Under the pieces are notes generated by a model. It was not told the origin of the DNA and ran no database searches. It saw nothing but the letters and a program-made list of their open reading frames with translations. Positions 23,979 through 34,577 of a DNA stretch of 64,000 nt are shown here, one piece after another. Position 1 is the first letter of the stretch. Every line of letters starts with the position of its first letter. Position numbers and translations under genes: made by a program. The stretch comes from Pholis gunnellus (lineage: Eukaryota; Chordata; Actinopteri; Perciformes; Pholidae), in NCBI GenBank assembly GCA_910591455.2, contig OU342806.1, positions 20,501,535 to 20,565,534 on the forward strand, in the 5' to 3' direction.

Positions 23979-24028
23979 GTGTGTGTGTGTGTGTGTGTGC
24001 GTGTGTGCGTGTGTGCGTGTGTGTGTGT
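23979..24028. repeat. (GT)n/(GTGTGC)n microsatellite
   Basis: GT run with periodic GC interruptions. Confidence 0.9.
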
Positions 24029-25424
24029 ATAGAGAGCAGATACTGTACGATATGTGCAGATAACAAAGACCACTACTGTGACAACCTCCCATTTCTGATA
24101 TTCAGGGCTCGATTAGTTCACTATGGAAAGAATGTTGAGTTGTTGTTAAATTCAAAACTAACACATGTAGCCTCCTTTAATAGAGTACATGTGAAGGCTG
24201 TAAGTAAGGTTCGTTTTTTTATTATCAATAAATCTTCAATTCATAATTTCATAATAACACTAATACCCTTTATGTATATAGTACTACTATGTAACTACTA
24301 CATTACATTATACAGAAAGAAAAGAGAAAAACATTCATGTTTGCTTCAATACAAAGTGGAAGTTAAAAGTGACACGCAACATTGAAAAAACTATTCATGC
24401 AGAAATGCAAATTTACAGCTGCAAAAGTCTACAAAATATGACAAAATGTGTAAAATAAATAACAATAATAACATAATAAAACCCAGAGGAAGTGAAAGTA
24501 ATCCCATCAAGTTTATCCAGCCAACAGTCTAAGATGTGTAATAAAACAGAGCAGCTAGCAGCTGGAACAAGCAACTGACATTTGCTTGCCTGATACGCAC
24601 ATTTCTCACAGATTTCGCATATATAGTGTCATTTTCATGTTTCTACTACACTTGAAATTAAGGTTTTAAAAAGTTTAAACAAAGCCTGACCAAACAACAC
24701 AAGTTTGTAAAGAGTCTAGAGTTTAAAACTCACCACTTCAGCACTGAAGGATATTTCCATTAAAGTAAGTCAAGGTGCAATCAATAATATTAATCATGGC
24801 TGCAGTTGGCTCACTGGCTCATTGGGGCAATCATTCATGTAATTAATCACACCTGTGGATTTCCTGCTCTGGACTGCCCCAGTTAATTGACGTCACCTGT
24901 CACATCACTGCTACTGTCTGAGTGTGTGAGTGGGACAGCACTTTGTGAAACCATTTCAACTATAACATGGTAGGCTTTATGACAAGTCCTTCTGTACACT
25001 ATCGTATATGAAATCAATGCAGCTGAGTCTCCTAATATGAAGAGCTGACATCTGTAAAACAACAGTTTAGAATTCCTCCTGTTTGGACCCTGCTTATCAG
25101 CAAAACAGACTCCATCAGAATTGTATTCATGTTTCATTGTTTTACCATGTGGAGTTCCACTGCCATCGCTGTTTTACAACACCTCCACATTGCGGGTTAT
25201 TAACCTGAGCAAAGCATCAAGAGTTGTGGACAAAACAGTGCATACGTTGCTCAGAAACTCAACCACAAAGCACGCCAACACTTGCAGCCCTTAAACCTCA
25301 CGTGCAAGGCATCGCTGTCTGTTGGGAGATAGGTCAGTTCTGCAATTCTTTGTCCTCCTCAAGGACATTCTTGAGTGTGAGAAAGGTGTCCGGACCTCTG
25401 TGTGGGTTATGTTTCTGTATATGC

Positions 25425-25426
<2 letters not shown>

Positions 25427-25466
<40 letters not shown>

Positions 25467-25480
25467 CACACACACACACA
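25427..25480. repeat. (CA)n microsatellite
   Basis: 54 bases of CA with one CG interruption. Confidence 0.92.
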
Positions 25481-25656
25481 TACACAACAGAGGAATCTAA
25501 CAATCTAACGGGGTGTTTTTAGAAGGAAAAAGAAAGCAAAACAAACGTGGGGCCTTATCATTGTGTCTGTTTGTGTGTCGGGCTGAGTGCGAAGGGATGT
25601 TTCAAGTCCTGTCGCAGGAAGAACCGACTTCCAAACACTCATCAGCAATGTGAAAA

Positions 25657-25709
25657 TGTGTGTGTGTGTGTGTGTTTGCTGCTGCTGGCGTGTGTGTGTG
25701 TGTGTGTGT
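25657..25709. repeat. Paired (TG)n microsatellites
   Basis: Two TG runs separated by ttgctgctgctggcg. Confidence 0.9.
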
Positions 25710-26486
25710 AGAGTGAAGCAGCTGGGAGGGCTGTGGCATGCAGTGCATAATGAGTGACAGATTGTCATGGCAACACAACAAGATCGTGCCCTGACGCAAA
25801 ACCATCGGGGTCGTGTTTTTCAACGAGTAAATGATGAACCGGATGAACCGGCCTCCACCTTCCTCTAATGGCTTCGTGATTCACGCTGGAATGCGTGAAA
25901 TCACTTCAGAGGACGTCAATACTCTGTTTTATGTTGATAACTGAGACATTTACAGCCAGCAGGTGGTTAACACACACGCACACACACACAAATACGAACA
26001 GACATGCCTGGCTCAGCAGTGCCAATGACACACTCTGATAGAAGTGAGTGGAAACCGACCTTTTCCTGGCCTGGTTTACAGCTGCGGTATCAGCAGCTGG
26101 AATCAGGTGCTGCCGAGTGGAAATCGGAGCAGTGACGCAGACTATGGGGACGATTTTTGACTCACACTGCTTACCCAATGACCCTGTGTGTCATAACATC
26201 CTTTACTGTAAATCCCTACTGGAAGTTGGACCCTGGGAGCGTGGGAGGAAAACACACAAGCCCGCTGCTCAAAGTGTGTGTGTATTACAACTTTGTTGGT
26301 GCTTTTCAGCTGCATGCGTGTTTGTATATCTCTGTTCGTGTCCGTGTTTAAGTGAGTGTGTGAGTGAGGCCAAACCAGTGTTGAACTTTCAGCTCAACAT
26401 CAAACATGTGTTACGTCTGCAGCGTTCACCTCGGAACAAACAGTACCTTCTGGCCGTGAAAATAAAGATGCCCTGATGCCCTGGAT

Positions 26487-26560
26487 CAGTGGTTCCCAAA
26501 CTGGAGGGCAGGACCCCGGAATGGGTCGCAAGGTAAATCTGATGGGTCGCCAGGTGATTG
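26487..26560 (+). mobile_element. hAT-like terminal fragment (candidate)
   Basis: Begins CAGTGGTTCCCAAACTGG, a terminus shared by many vertebrate hAT (Charlie-like) elements, followed by GGGTCGC-rich sequence. I see no matching right-hand inverted terminus, so it is a fragment at most. Confidence 0.4.
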
Positions 26561-27629
26561 ACAATGATAGGAAAGAGGAGGAGAAGACAATTCTGCCACT
26601 CAAAAGTACGATTAGCTTTTTGGTGCCATTTTCAAAACAAACAAGCTTTAGAACGGTGGAAAGGTTTGGGTCGTTAAGTCTCCCACAGCCGTCACACTGC
26701 CAGGCGCAGAGCACAGTTTAAGGGTTAACGCACATGATTCATCCTGAAGGATTGCTTTCTAGATTTGATCAAATCCATATGCAAGGATTAAGCGCCCAAA
26801 TGCTTTCAGTGAACAGAACTGGAAATGTTCTTCCAAGAACTTTTGTGTCACAACAGAGTTTTCTGCAAAAACTGAGAAACAAAACGTCTCCTAGAGGTCT
26901 CCGACAAATGCCCAAAACACAAACTGCTCCCCTCTGATTAGTTGATAAAAAAAACATCCTCCCATCTAGAATGCTCCTCATCAAGGATTTCCCCAGTGCA
27001 AGAGTGTTTTTCTCCGTCTTGTTCATTATGTTTTCCCTATAAGCACATCAGCACAGATACACACAGGGTCAATGAACTCCATGTTGTGTAAGAACAGCAG
27101 TGACCCTTACTAACCTCCTGCTACAGCTCCTGCATGTTTGGTCTCTTCTGAAGGTACACGCAGATGGAATGTGACGTGCTGAGAGAAAACACCGTAAAAC
27201 ACGCGGAACAAATGTCATAATAACCTCCCGAAACAGAGCGGATCAGGATGACCTGACATAAACTGAATCCTGTGAAAAACAGATCAGGGGAACACAACTT
27301 TGACCTACCGACTGACATCTGGAGACAGATATGCGATGTCCCATCGCTACAATTACATAAATACATATTTCTCCACTTAGCCCTGCAGGCATCTCGCCAC
27401 GCAGATGCTTTTGGGGTTTATTTTTCCAGGTTTTGACTCGTCTGCCTCCATCCCAATACAACGGAGGCAAGTGGAATTTGTGGTACTCAAAGAATTGAAA
27501 TAATGACATGCCAGTTCATTTTTGCAAACATTTTTGTCAACGCTCTGAGGAGCCCAAACAAAATAATCCTAATTCACTCTTGGATACACTTTATATACTG
27601 CAGTATGCCTTTTAATATTTTACAGTCTC

Positions 27630-27760
27630 AGCTCCCAGCTTGTGTTGAATGCAGACAAAACAAAGCTGATGTGATTTTCTAACGCAAGGAGGAAGCCTAC
27701 AGACATTGTGGATATTCTCACAATTCACGGGAAGACAATTTAAGCTTGTATCTCTTATGA
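27630..27760 (+). mobile_element. Degenerate LINE reverse-transcriptase fragment
   Basis: The frame reads QLVLNADKTKLM, stop, FSNARRKPTDIVDILTIHGK, stop. LVLNADKTK.M.FS is a well-known block of non-LTR retrotransposon polymerases. At least two in-frame stops show it is inactive. It is on the same strand as the fragment in adcy1 but covers a different, more upstream part of the polymerase. Confidence 0.6.
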
Positions 27761-29895
27761 TTACTTGGTATTTGGCTTAAAGGTTCTATTCAGAGCATTA
27801 ATATAGAAGCAAACAACTATTTGCTTCGTAACGATACAACTAATTGCCGCAGCTCTGTACTGAGTACAGCTGATAACGCTGTCACAACCAACGCCGTCAT
27901 CGCGTAACCCTCAGGTTCCCCCTCAAGTAAACACTGTTCGCTCCATCAGCACTGTCGCCGTTCTTTTACCTGCTAGCCGCCGGCTCAGCCATTGCCATGT
28001 GGACAGCCGTTCGAAAGCAATCCCTCAATCATAGATTTGCTCTAAATCTCCTATAGAGAATGTGTAATTATGGAATTTCTTTTATACAAGGCGTTGAAAA
28101 TCTTGTGAAGAAAACTGAGACTTTTTAGATACAAGTGCTGTTTGTCTTCTAAAGCTAAGAATGATTTGCGGTGATTTATTGTGCATTATTACGTGTATGA
28201 ATTAGCATGATGTACCCGGATGTTGAACTCTGTTTATGACAGTGTGTTAAACATTAACAAATGAACAATTGCCTCAACATTGGGCTTTGTATTCCAAACA
28301 AACCACCTCTGTCCGGACCTTAAAGACTAAATTCTACGACAAATGACTCCTTTCTATTCCTAATAATAAAACAGTTTTATTGTTGTTTTATCTGTTGCCG
28401 TATTTGGTTTTGTATTATTTTGTCTCCAGCTTTTTATGATGCTGCCTTGGCCCGGGTCTCGCTTGCAGAAGAGATTTAACATAAAACTAAATATTTAGGA
28501 AGGCATCAGAAGTCTCACATTTTGAGCACACACCAAAACTAAACACAAACCATCAGATGTGAGGGAAAATAAGTATTTTTCGTCATGTGAGTGAACTGAC
28601 ATAGAACATTTCTTTTCTACTTTGGTGGGCCTCAAAAAGTTCATCTGAATCACATTAAGGGCTTGTTATAATCTCTGAACAAAATGTGCTCTTCAGTCGA
28701 AAAAATGCATTCCTCCTGCATGTGTTTCATGCTGCACAATTATCTGGACCTCTGGGGCACAATGAAGTTGAAAGTGAAGGGGAGTCAATCCAGGCAACAT
28801 TACAGGGTGGCGACTGTAACACTCCCTGACTGTATATGATCTTCCAGCCTTTATTTACTGCACAGCATCCTTTGGTGCGGATGTGCTGGACAGACTGCTC
28901 TATTGTAAATGAAGAAAGGATCTTCAGACCCACAGTTGATGGACGGAAAGGGGAGAAGGAGGAGGGAGGGAGTAGAGCAACAGTGAGTTTGGATGGGAAA
29001 CTCCATTCTCCTGCATGGGGACACAATAATGGTAAATCCTACCAACACAGCTCCCCTGACCCATTCATGAGATTGTTTCCAGTTAACTTTGCCAAGTGCA
29101 ATCCTCTGGCTCGGACTTCCTTCTACCTCTCATTAGAGCCACAACGAGAGAGGGAAGCACTGCAGCTAAACACACACACACACTCAGAGAGAGAGAGAGG
29201 AGGAAACTCCACACAATGGATGCTGGCGCATGGGAGCCTGGATTTCCTGGGTTTCCCACACACACAAGTGTACAATCACAAGCTCACAAACATATACACT
29301 TATTCGAAAAACCCACCGAAACACACACACAAACACACATGTGAACCATCATAGAGCACGCCAAGACGCTGCGGTGCAGCATTAAATCCATATCCCCATT
29401 CGCTATATTAAAGCAGTGCAGAGTGTCCCGAGACTCCTCGGCCATGACGGACCCCCGCTCTGTTTCAGTGTTTTTCTCCCAGACCTCGTCCTATGATCTG
29501 TGCTGCCTGTTTAATAGGAGATGGATTATCCGATTGAGGAAATCTTGTGAGAAGGAGAGGAGAAGAAAAAGAACAACTTTGCCGCGGATTAGCGTCACTG
29601 TGCCCACTCACATCACATTCCTGGCTGCTGAGTCTCAGCCCTGGGAGAGGACACTGGTTAACCAGACCACGCCGCGGACGTGTCCCGGGACCAGAGACGA
29701 CACACTTTTCCACCTGCCACAGTCATCTGTCTCCCACATCCAGCCACTCTCTGCTGCCCTGCATTCACCTCCTGTCCTGCCATTCCCATAACCTGATCTT
29801 TCCCCTGCTCACCTGTTCACCATTTCCCTCATTAGTCAGTACAGTGCATGCCAGCCCATTTTCCTCAGTCAGATTATTATTGTTGTTTCATGCAG

Positions 29896-30021
29896 GTTCT
29901 GTACCTGAACCTGTGCCTGTACCTGTACCTGTGCCGGTGCCTGTACCGGAACCTGAACCTGTAGCTGTGCCTGAAATCTTGACCCTGGAACCTGTACCTG
30001 TACATCTACCTGTACCTGACT
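29896..30021 (+). repeat. Hexamer minisatellite GTACCT/GTGCCT, exon-like borders
   Basis: About 20 degenerate copies of a six-base unit (cctgta, cctgtg, cctgaa). One frame encodes a Val/Pro/Glu-Pro dipeptide repeat (PEPVPVPVPV...) without stops. It is bordered by TTTCATGCAG on the left and GTAAGC on the right. I call it a repeat, since no protein context is visible. Confidence 0.7.
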
Positions 30022-30401
30022 GTAAGCTTCCGTTTGTTTGCTTTAGTCAATAACATAAGTGTTCCTGTCTTGTCTGATTGTCGGCGTTTATATCCTCGTC
30101 CCTCTGTTGCCTCTGTCCCGGCTGTGAGACGCGTTTGATAACCTCTCTATTACACGTGAGGGCGTCGAGTAAGGTGTAATACTAGAAGTTGAACCACTCC
30201 TTCCGAGTGACGGAAGTACATACGTATATACGCTAACCCCAGAGAGCCTCTGGGTCTCGGCCTCTGGTATTCACACAGGTATGCATTCTTTCTGTGGGTG
30301 TGACTTCAAAGTAATCTGTTTTTCTGAGCTCATCTGTCAAAGTTATCCCCCTTTTGACGCCCTCTAAAGGGCAAGGTTTAGATGGAACCTGAAGGGTGTT
30401 G

Positions 30402-30402
30402 T

Positions 30403-30429
<27 letters not shown>
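30402..30429. repeat. (TG)n microsatellite
   Basis: TG run between 30402 and 30429. Confidence 0.9.
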
Positions 30430-30436
<7 letters not shown>

Positions 30437-31169
30437 ATTTGTGTGGGTGTGAGCAGCTCCTGAGACAACAAGACTGTTTTTCCCGGTGCTCTTGTCAAAG
30501 GTAAACATTCCAGTCTTGGGACGTTCAATGCCAAGCGCTGTTTGATCTCCATCATGTGACATCTGAAAGAGATGGGAACTCCCCCCGCCCCCTTTCCCCC
30601 TCATCATCGCTCTCCCACAAACCCTGCAGCAGCCAGTCAAGGGCTTTGCTTTTTGTGCCGGGGTCTTGATCCAGCTGTGTACATGTGTTTTTGAAAAAAG
30701 TAGGTCTGTTCCTGACCTGAGATAACTGTGTTCTGTTTGACCACTCTGCCTCTCTCATCTGACAGCTCAAAAGAAACCACATGTTGCGGTTCCATGAGAA
30801 TACTTCACATGTTTAATCCCTCATGCCTCTCCTTCTTTACATCAACCTGCTAATTCCCAGACGATCCCATGTTGTGCTTTACAGCAGCAGCCAGTCAGCC
30901 ATATGAGGTCATATCATAATATATTGCAGACAGGCTTCACACGGGAGTGGAGGCCTTACAAGGAGGGTTAAGGAGATAAATCTATGTTAAGTACAGTTGA
31001 ACATCTGCGTGAAACGACAAAGAAAAGTATTGCCCAATCCACGTTACAGCTCCTAGGAGTCCATTTTCACAATTCAACTGAGGACAGACTGAAACAGATA
31101 TACTGCATGCACATCAGGAAATGTTTGAAAGTTGTAAAACTTAAACTTTTAACACGTTAATGGAATAAG

Positions 31170-31811
31170 CAGTGGTGAAACAAGTATCTTGGATTCGTGG
31201 CGGTGATTCTTTAGGTCATTCAATGTTTTACTTGTGAGTAAGTACTGTATTAACAACAATATACATTTAACTACAACGTAAAAGTGAAAGTATGCAGACT
31301 ACAGAGCGTAATGGTGCAAAGTAATTAACCTACTACATTTACTCAAGTACTAAATAGGACTTAAAGGTACTTTAATTGAGTATTTTCATGGCTATACTTC
31401 AAAATATTCCTGAGGAAAAATAATATGCTGTTTACTCAACTACATTTATCTGACAGCTGTAGTTGTTCACTGATTAATATTTTACGAACAATATTTAGGA
31501 TACAACGGTTAAAATGCCAAATCGCACAACAAAGCTATTCACATTGATGCATCAGATATATGATATAATAACGTCATATGAGATATTATAACACTTACAG
31601 TGGCTCTATTTTGCTGCATTATGAGTACTTTTACTTTGAAATCTTCTAATTTTTCTGATAATACTTCCATACTTTCAGTTAAGGAATATTTTGAATGCAG
31701 TCTTTGGCCGACCTTCACCTGTAATGGAGTATTTTAACACTGATGTAGTGCTACTTTTACTCAAGTATCTAAATACTGTCTGTGAAACAGAAGTACCTCT
31801 TCCTCCCGCAG
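31170..31811 (+). mobile_element. Ancient hAT/Tol2-like non-autonomous repeat
   Basis: Starts CAGTGGTGAAACAAGTA and ends GTACCTCTTCCTCCCGCAG. The end is an imperfect inverse of the usual CAGTGGTGGAAGAAGTACT terminus of a widespread fish element. Inside are the expected TACTCAAGTA, GAGTATTT and ACTACATTTATCTGACAGC phrases. It has no transposase and is heavily mutated. Confidence 0.6.
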
Positions 31812-32264
31812 TTGTCATGATGAAAATGGGGACATTGAGTTATGCATTAAAAGACTTCCTGTTCAGTGAGAGTGAGAAAAAACAAACATTGGAACATCCT
31901 GTAGGACATGCTGTATTTAGTCGCACATGTGCACACATCACATGAGTTATTGAAAGAATGGACACAACAAATCCCTTTAACCTCAGTGTCCCTCAGGCCA
32001 GTCTTTACAAACTCTGCTTGCTGTGAAGCCAAACTGTGTTTGAACCCACACAACTTTATTCTACATGTTTGGGGGAAATGATGCATACAATATTTCTGGA
32101 GACAAACCTACGAACCAAAAGTTAGTTATGTTTCCTGCAAACCTTTTTTTACTTTTACACCAGAAATGTTTGTGACTGATCTGTAGTTGATTTGGTAAAA
32201 AAACAACAAAGAAAAAACACTGTAAGCATGTTATGACTGCTTTTAGTAACCTGTACTGGACCTA

Positions 32265-32540
32265 GTGAACATATTCTTTACTTAAGTAAAAGCAGTAACA
32301 CCATAATGTTAAAATACTCTATTACCAGCCCTGTGTTCAAAATGATTAATATTGAAGTTAAAGTACAAATGTGTTACCGGTAACATATATATATATATGT
32401 TTTATTAGTTCCTGTCGTACGGCTACAACAGTACATTCATTCAAGTACTGCACTTGTGGGCAATTGTAAGGTACTTTTACTTAAGTTGAGTATTTCTATT
32501 TCATACATGTTTTATCAACTGATTAGATATTTTGTGGAAA
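32265..32540 (+). mobile_element. Second hAT-like repeat fragment
   Basis: Contains CTTAAGTAAAAGCAGTAACA, ACTCTATTACCAG and, after a (TA) run at 32383-32398, TTCAAGTACTGCACTTG and GTACTTTTACTTAAGT. These are phrases typical of the same teleost repeat class. Boundaries are approximate. Confidence 0.5.
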
Positions 32541-33660
32541 TCAGGAATCTATAAAGTAACTAGTGTAACTGGTGCTGGCATATACATGTGAAGTGCAATA
32601 TAACCCCCCCTGAATAGTAGTGAAATAGAATTGCAAAGTGGCAGAAAATGGGAATACCCAAGTTAAACTAAGTACCTGTACGTAATTATTCTTCAGCACG
32701 GTTTGTAATCGGCTATAATCAGATTGAATACACCTTAATGCAGATATCAGCATGTACATGGGGTGGGGGAGTAGAAAACGCTATCACGCCACATCACATG
32801 ACACTATAAGCATTATTTAGCCCGGGGCTTTGGGGAATACAAATCTGAGCGTCACGTGAGAGTGACTGTTAACGCCAGTTGACAGATGATGCAATACTAT
32901 AACGCAATTGCATGGAGCCGATCGCCGATTGCATCAGAAAAAAAGTCGAGGTAAAATGGGAAAATTGATACCCAGCGTAATGAAGAGAGGGCGGATTAAA
33001 GGAGGGATTTGCTCTGAGTCCTTTTTCAAATGAAGGGAACACTACAACATGCCCGTCTGGGTTCAGCGGTGACAGGACACCAAATGCCTTGTAGCAAGCC
33101 GTGAAAACGCGCGTGTTGTTCCAAGTGTGGGACCATCAAAGCCCCCTAGAGAGTGACGAGGCAGCGGGACGTGTCTGTGGACATGTCTGCGCAGCCCCCA
33201 TTCAAAGCTTTGGCTTATAATCATCCCAGGAAACGGGTAATTACAACGGTACATCTCCTGGACTGAGCCCAGAAGCCGGCTTCAGTGCGCGCGCAAAGGG
33301 ACAGAGGGATCACATGCCAGAGTCCCCAAGCCCCCTGACTCAGTGGCGTAAACCGAGAGCCTCATTTGCGCAGCTATTCCTAAAAAGTCGGTTTTATTGT
33401 CCCTCTGCAATGCACGGATGCTTTCCCATGTCAAATTGGAGCCGTTGGTTCGCTCTTGGCGGGGCCTAAGCTCTCCGCGCGCAGCGTGGGCGTGCGTAAT
33501 GTGCGCTCATTACTAGTTTACTTCCAAGTTGTGTAAGAAGTCCGGGAAGGACAATTAATAAAGAAACCGTTATGAATAGGCAGCGTTGTTCCTCGCGAGA
33601 GGAGCTCGTTCGTGTCAGAGCAGAAAACACGGAACTGTTTCACCTTTGAAATCGATTAAA
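32541..33660. other. igfbp1 distal upstream region, CpG-rich toward 3' end
   Basis: No gene. From about 33080 the sequence becomes GC- and CpG-rich and contains further GCGTG/ACGTG words (for example near 33115, 33170 and 33484-33495). Confidence 0.55.
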
Positions 33661-33673
33661 ATCAGCTACTGAG

Positions 33674-33681
33674 TGACGTCA
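33674..33681 (+). promoter_or_regulatory. igfbp1: Perfect CRE (TGACGTCA) upstream of igfbp1
   Basis: Full palindromic cAMP response element about 390 bases before the inferred start site. The sequence is direct observation. CREB/ATF use is inferred from the known cAMP induction of vertebrate IGFBP1. Confidence 0.6.
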
Positions 33682-33706
33682 TGTTGGAATCTTTTCATTT
33701 CAACTA

Positions 33707-33715
33707 AAACAAACA
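33707..33715 (-). promoter_or_regulatory. igfbp1: Forkhead-type site (AAACAAACA)
   Basis: The reverse strand reads TGTTTGTTT, a FOXA/FOXO core. Insulin repression of mammalian IGFBP1 acts through forkhead sites, but this single match is only a candidate. Confidence 0.4.
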
Positions 33716-33766
33716 ATGAGAAAGAAACGCGCTGCCTCTGTGGATAGGCTACTGGAGAGAGTGGCA

Positions 33767-33907
33767 GCGTGGGGTAAAGTAGTTAAGTGTAGCACCAGCG
33801 TGAGAAAAAAAAGGGGGGGGGGTCCTTGATTGCAACATCAAACACTGTGTCGTCACTCACCAGCGATACGTGCAAACACTGCCTGTTCCAAAATACATAT
33901 TGACGTG
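33767..33907 (+). promoter_or_regulatory. igfbp1: Cluster of four RCGTG hypoxia-element cores
   Basis: GCGTG at 33767 and 33798, ACGTG at 33868 and 33903, all on the + strand within 141 bases and 160-300 bases before the inferred start site. RCGTG is the HIF binding core, and IGFBP1 is a classical HIF target. Confidence 0.5.
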
Positions 33908-33940
33908 ATTGTTGTATTCAAATGAGCTGCCTGACCGGAC

Positions 33941-33954
33941 ATTGGCTGGCCAAT
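33941..33954. promoter_or_regulatory. igfbp1: Inverted CCAAT pair
   Basis: ATTGG at 33941 and CCAAT at 33950 face each other, about 85 bases upstream of the TATA box. They are likely NF-Y sites. Confidence 0.5.
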
Positions 33955-34035
33955 CGGAGCCCGTCGTATCATCACACCTTCTTTCCAGAAATCATTCATA
34001 ACGCCGATGCGTCAAACACTCACAGAGGACCCGGC

Positions 34036-34043
34036 TATAAATA
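34036..34043 (+). promoter_or_regulatory. igfbp1: igfbp1 TATA box
   Basis: TATAAATA in a GC-rich setting, placing transcription start near 34066. The first ATG after that point is the igfbp1 start codon at 34196, giving a 5'UTR of about 130 bases. Confidence 0.75.
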
Positions 34044-34195
34044 CGGCTGCGCGCAACGCACAGTTAGACATTTTCCCCAAAATCAAACGAAAGGCACAAC
34101 TGAGCAAGAACCGTTTGGGAATCCGGCTTCTACCTTTGATTATCCTCTCTGCCTTGCTCTACATTTTATATTCTATATTTAGTTTCCAGCTCACT

Positions 34196-34577
34196 ATGTT
34201 GCCCATGGGTGGATTATCTTTGAGGCACGTCGCGGTGGCAGCGCTGTGCTCCGTGCTGTCCACAGGGACGCTGGGGTCCCCGGTGGTGGGGCCAGAGCCG
34301 ATCCGATGCGCCCCGTGTTCTCCGGAGAAACTGAGCCTGTGTCCGGAAGTGGCGCCCGAATGCGCCGAGGTTTTGCGGGAACCCGGCTGTGGATGCTGCC
34401 TCGCCTGCGCCCTGAAGGCTGAGGAGCTGTGCGGGATCTACACGTCGCCGTGCGGCTCCGGACTGAGGTGCACCCCGAGACCCGGCGACCCCCGGCCGCT
34501 GCACTCCCTCACCCGGGGACAGGCCGTGTGCACGGAGAGCACTGAGCCCGAGCCGACCCCCGAGCCCCAGACACAAG
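34196..34577 (+). CDS. igfbp1: igfbp1 exon 1: signal peptide and IGFBP domain
   Basis: 127 codons plus one base. Contains the signal peptide, 12 cysteines, GCGCCLAC and the start of the PEST linker. The donor is gtaggc at 34578. The frame stays open through the 147-base intron, which makes the intron easy to miss. Confidence 0.95.

Larger units (their letters stand above)
23736..31169. other. adcy1-igfbp1 intergenic region
   Basis: No supported gene. It holds GT/CA microsatellites (23979-24028, 25427-25480, 25657-25709, 30402-30429), a hAT-like terminus at 26487, a dead LINE fragment at 27630-27760 and a hexamer minisatellite at 29896-30021. The open frames at 28836-30053 are low-complexity and not supported as a gene. 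Confidence 0.6.

Noticed and set aside
25427..25480. CRISPR-like or telomere-like array
   Set aside because: Plain dinucleotide repeat with no spacers.
28836..30053. Several overlapping open frames of 80-170 codons
   Set aside because: Low-complexity Ser/Pro/His-rich composition from CA and CT repeats; no domain or consistent splice structure beyond the hexamer repeat noted.
34007..34195. In-frame ATG at 34007 that would extend igfbp1 by 63 residues
   Set aside because: It lies before the TATA box at 34036, so it is not in the mRNA; the 34196 start gives a proper signal peptide.
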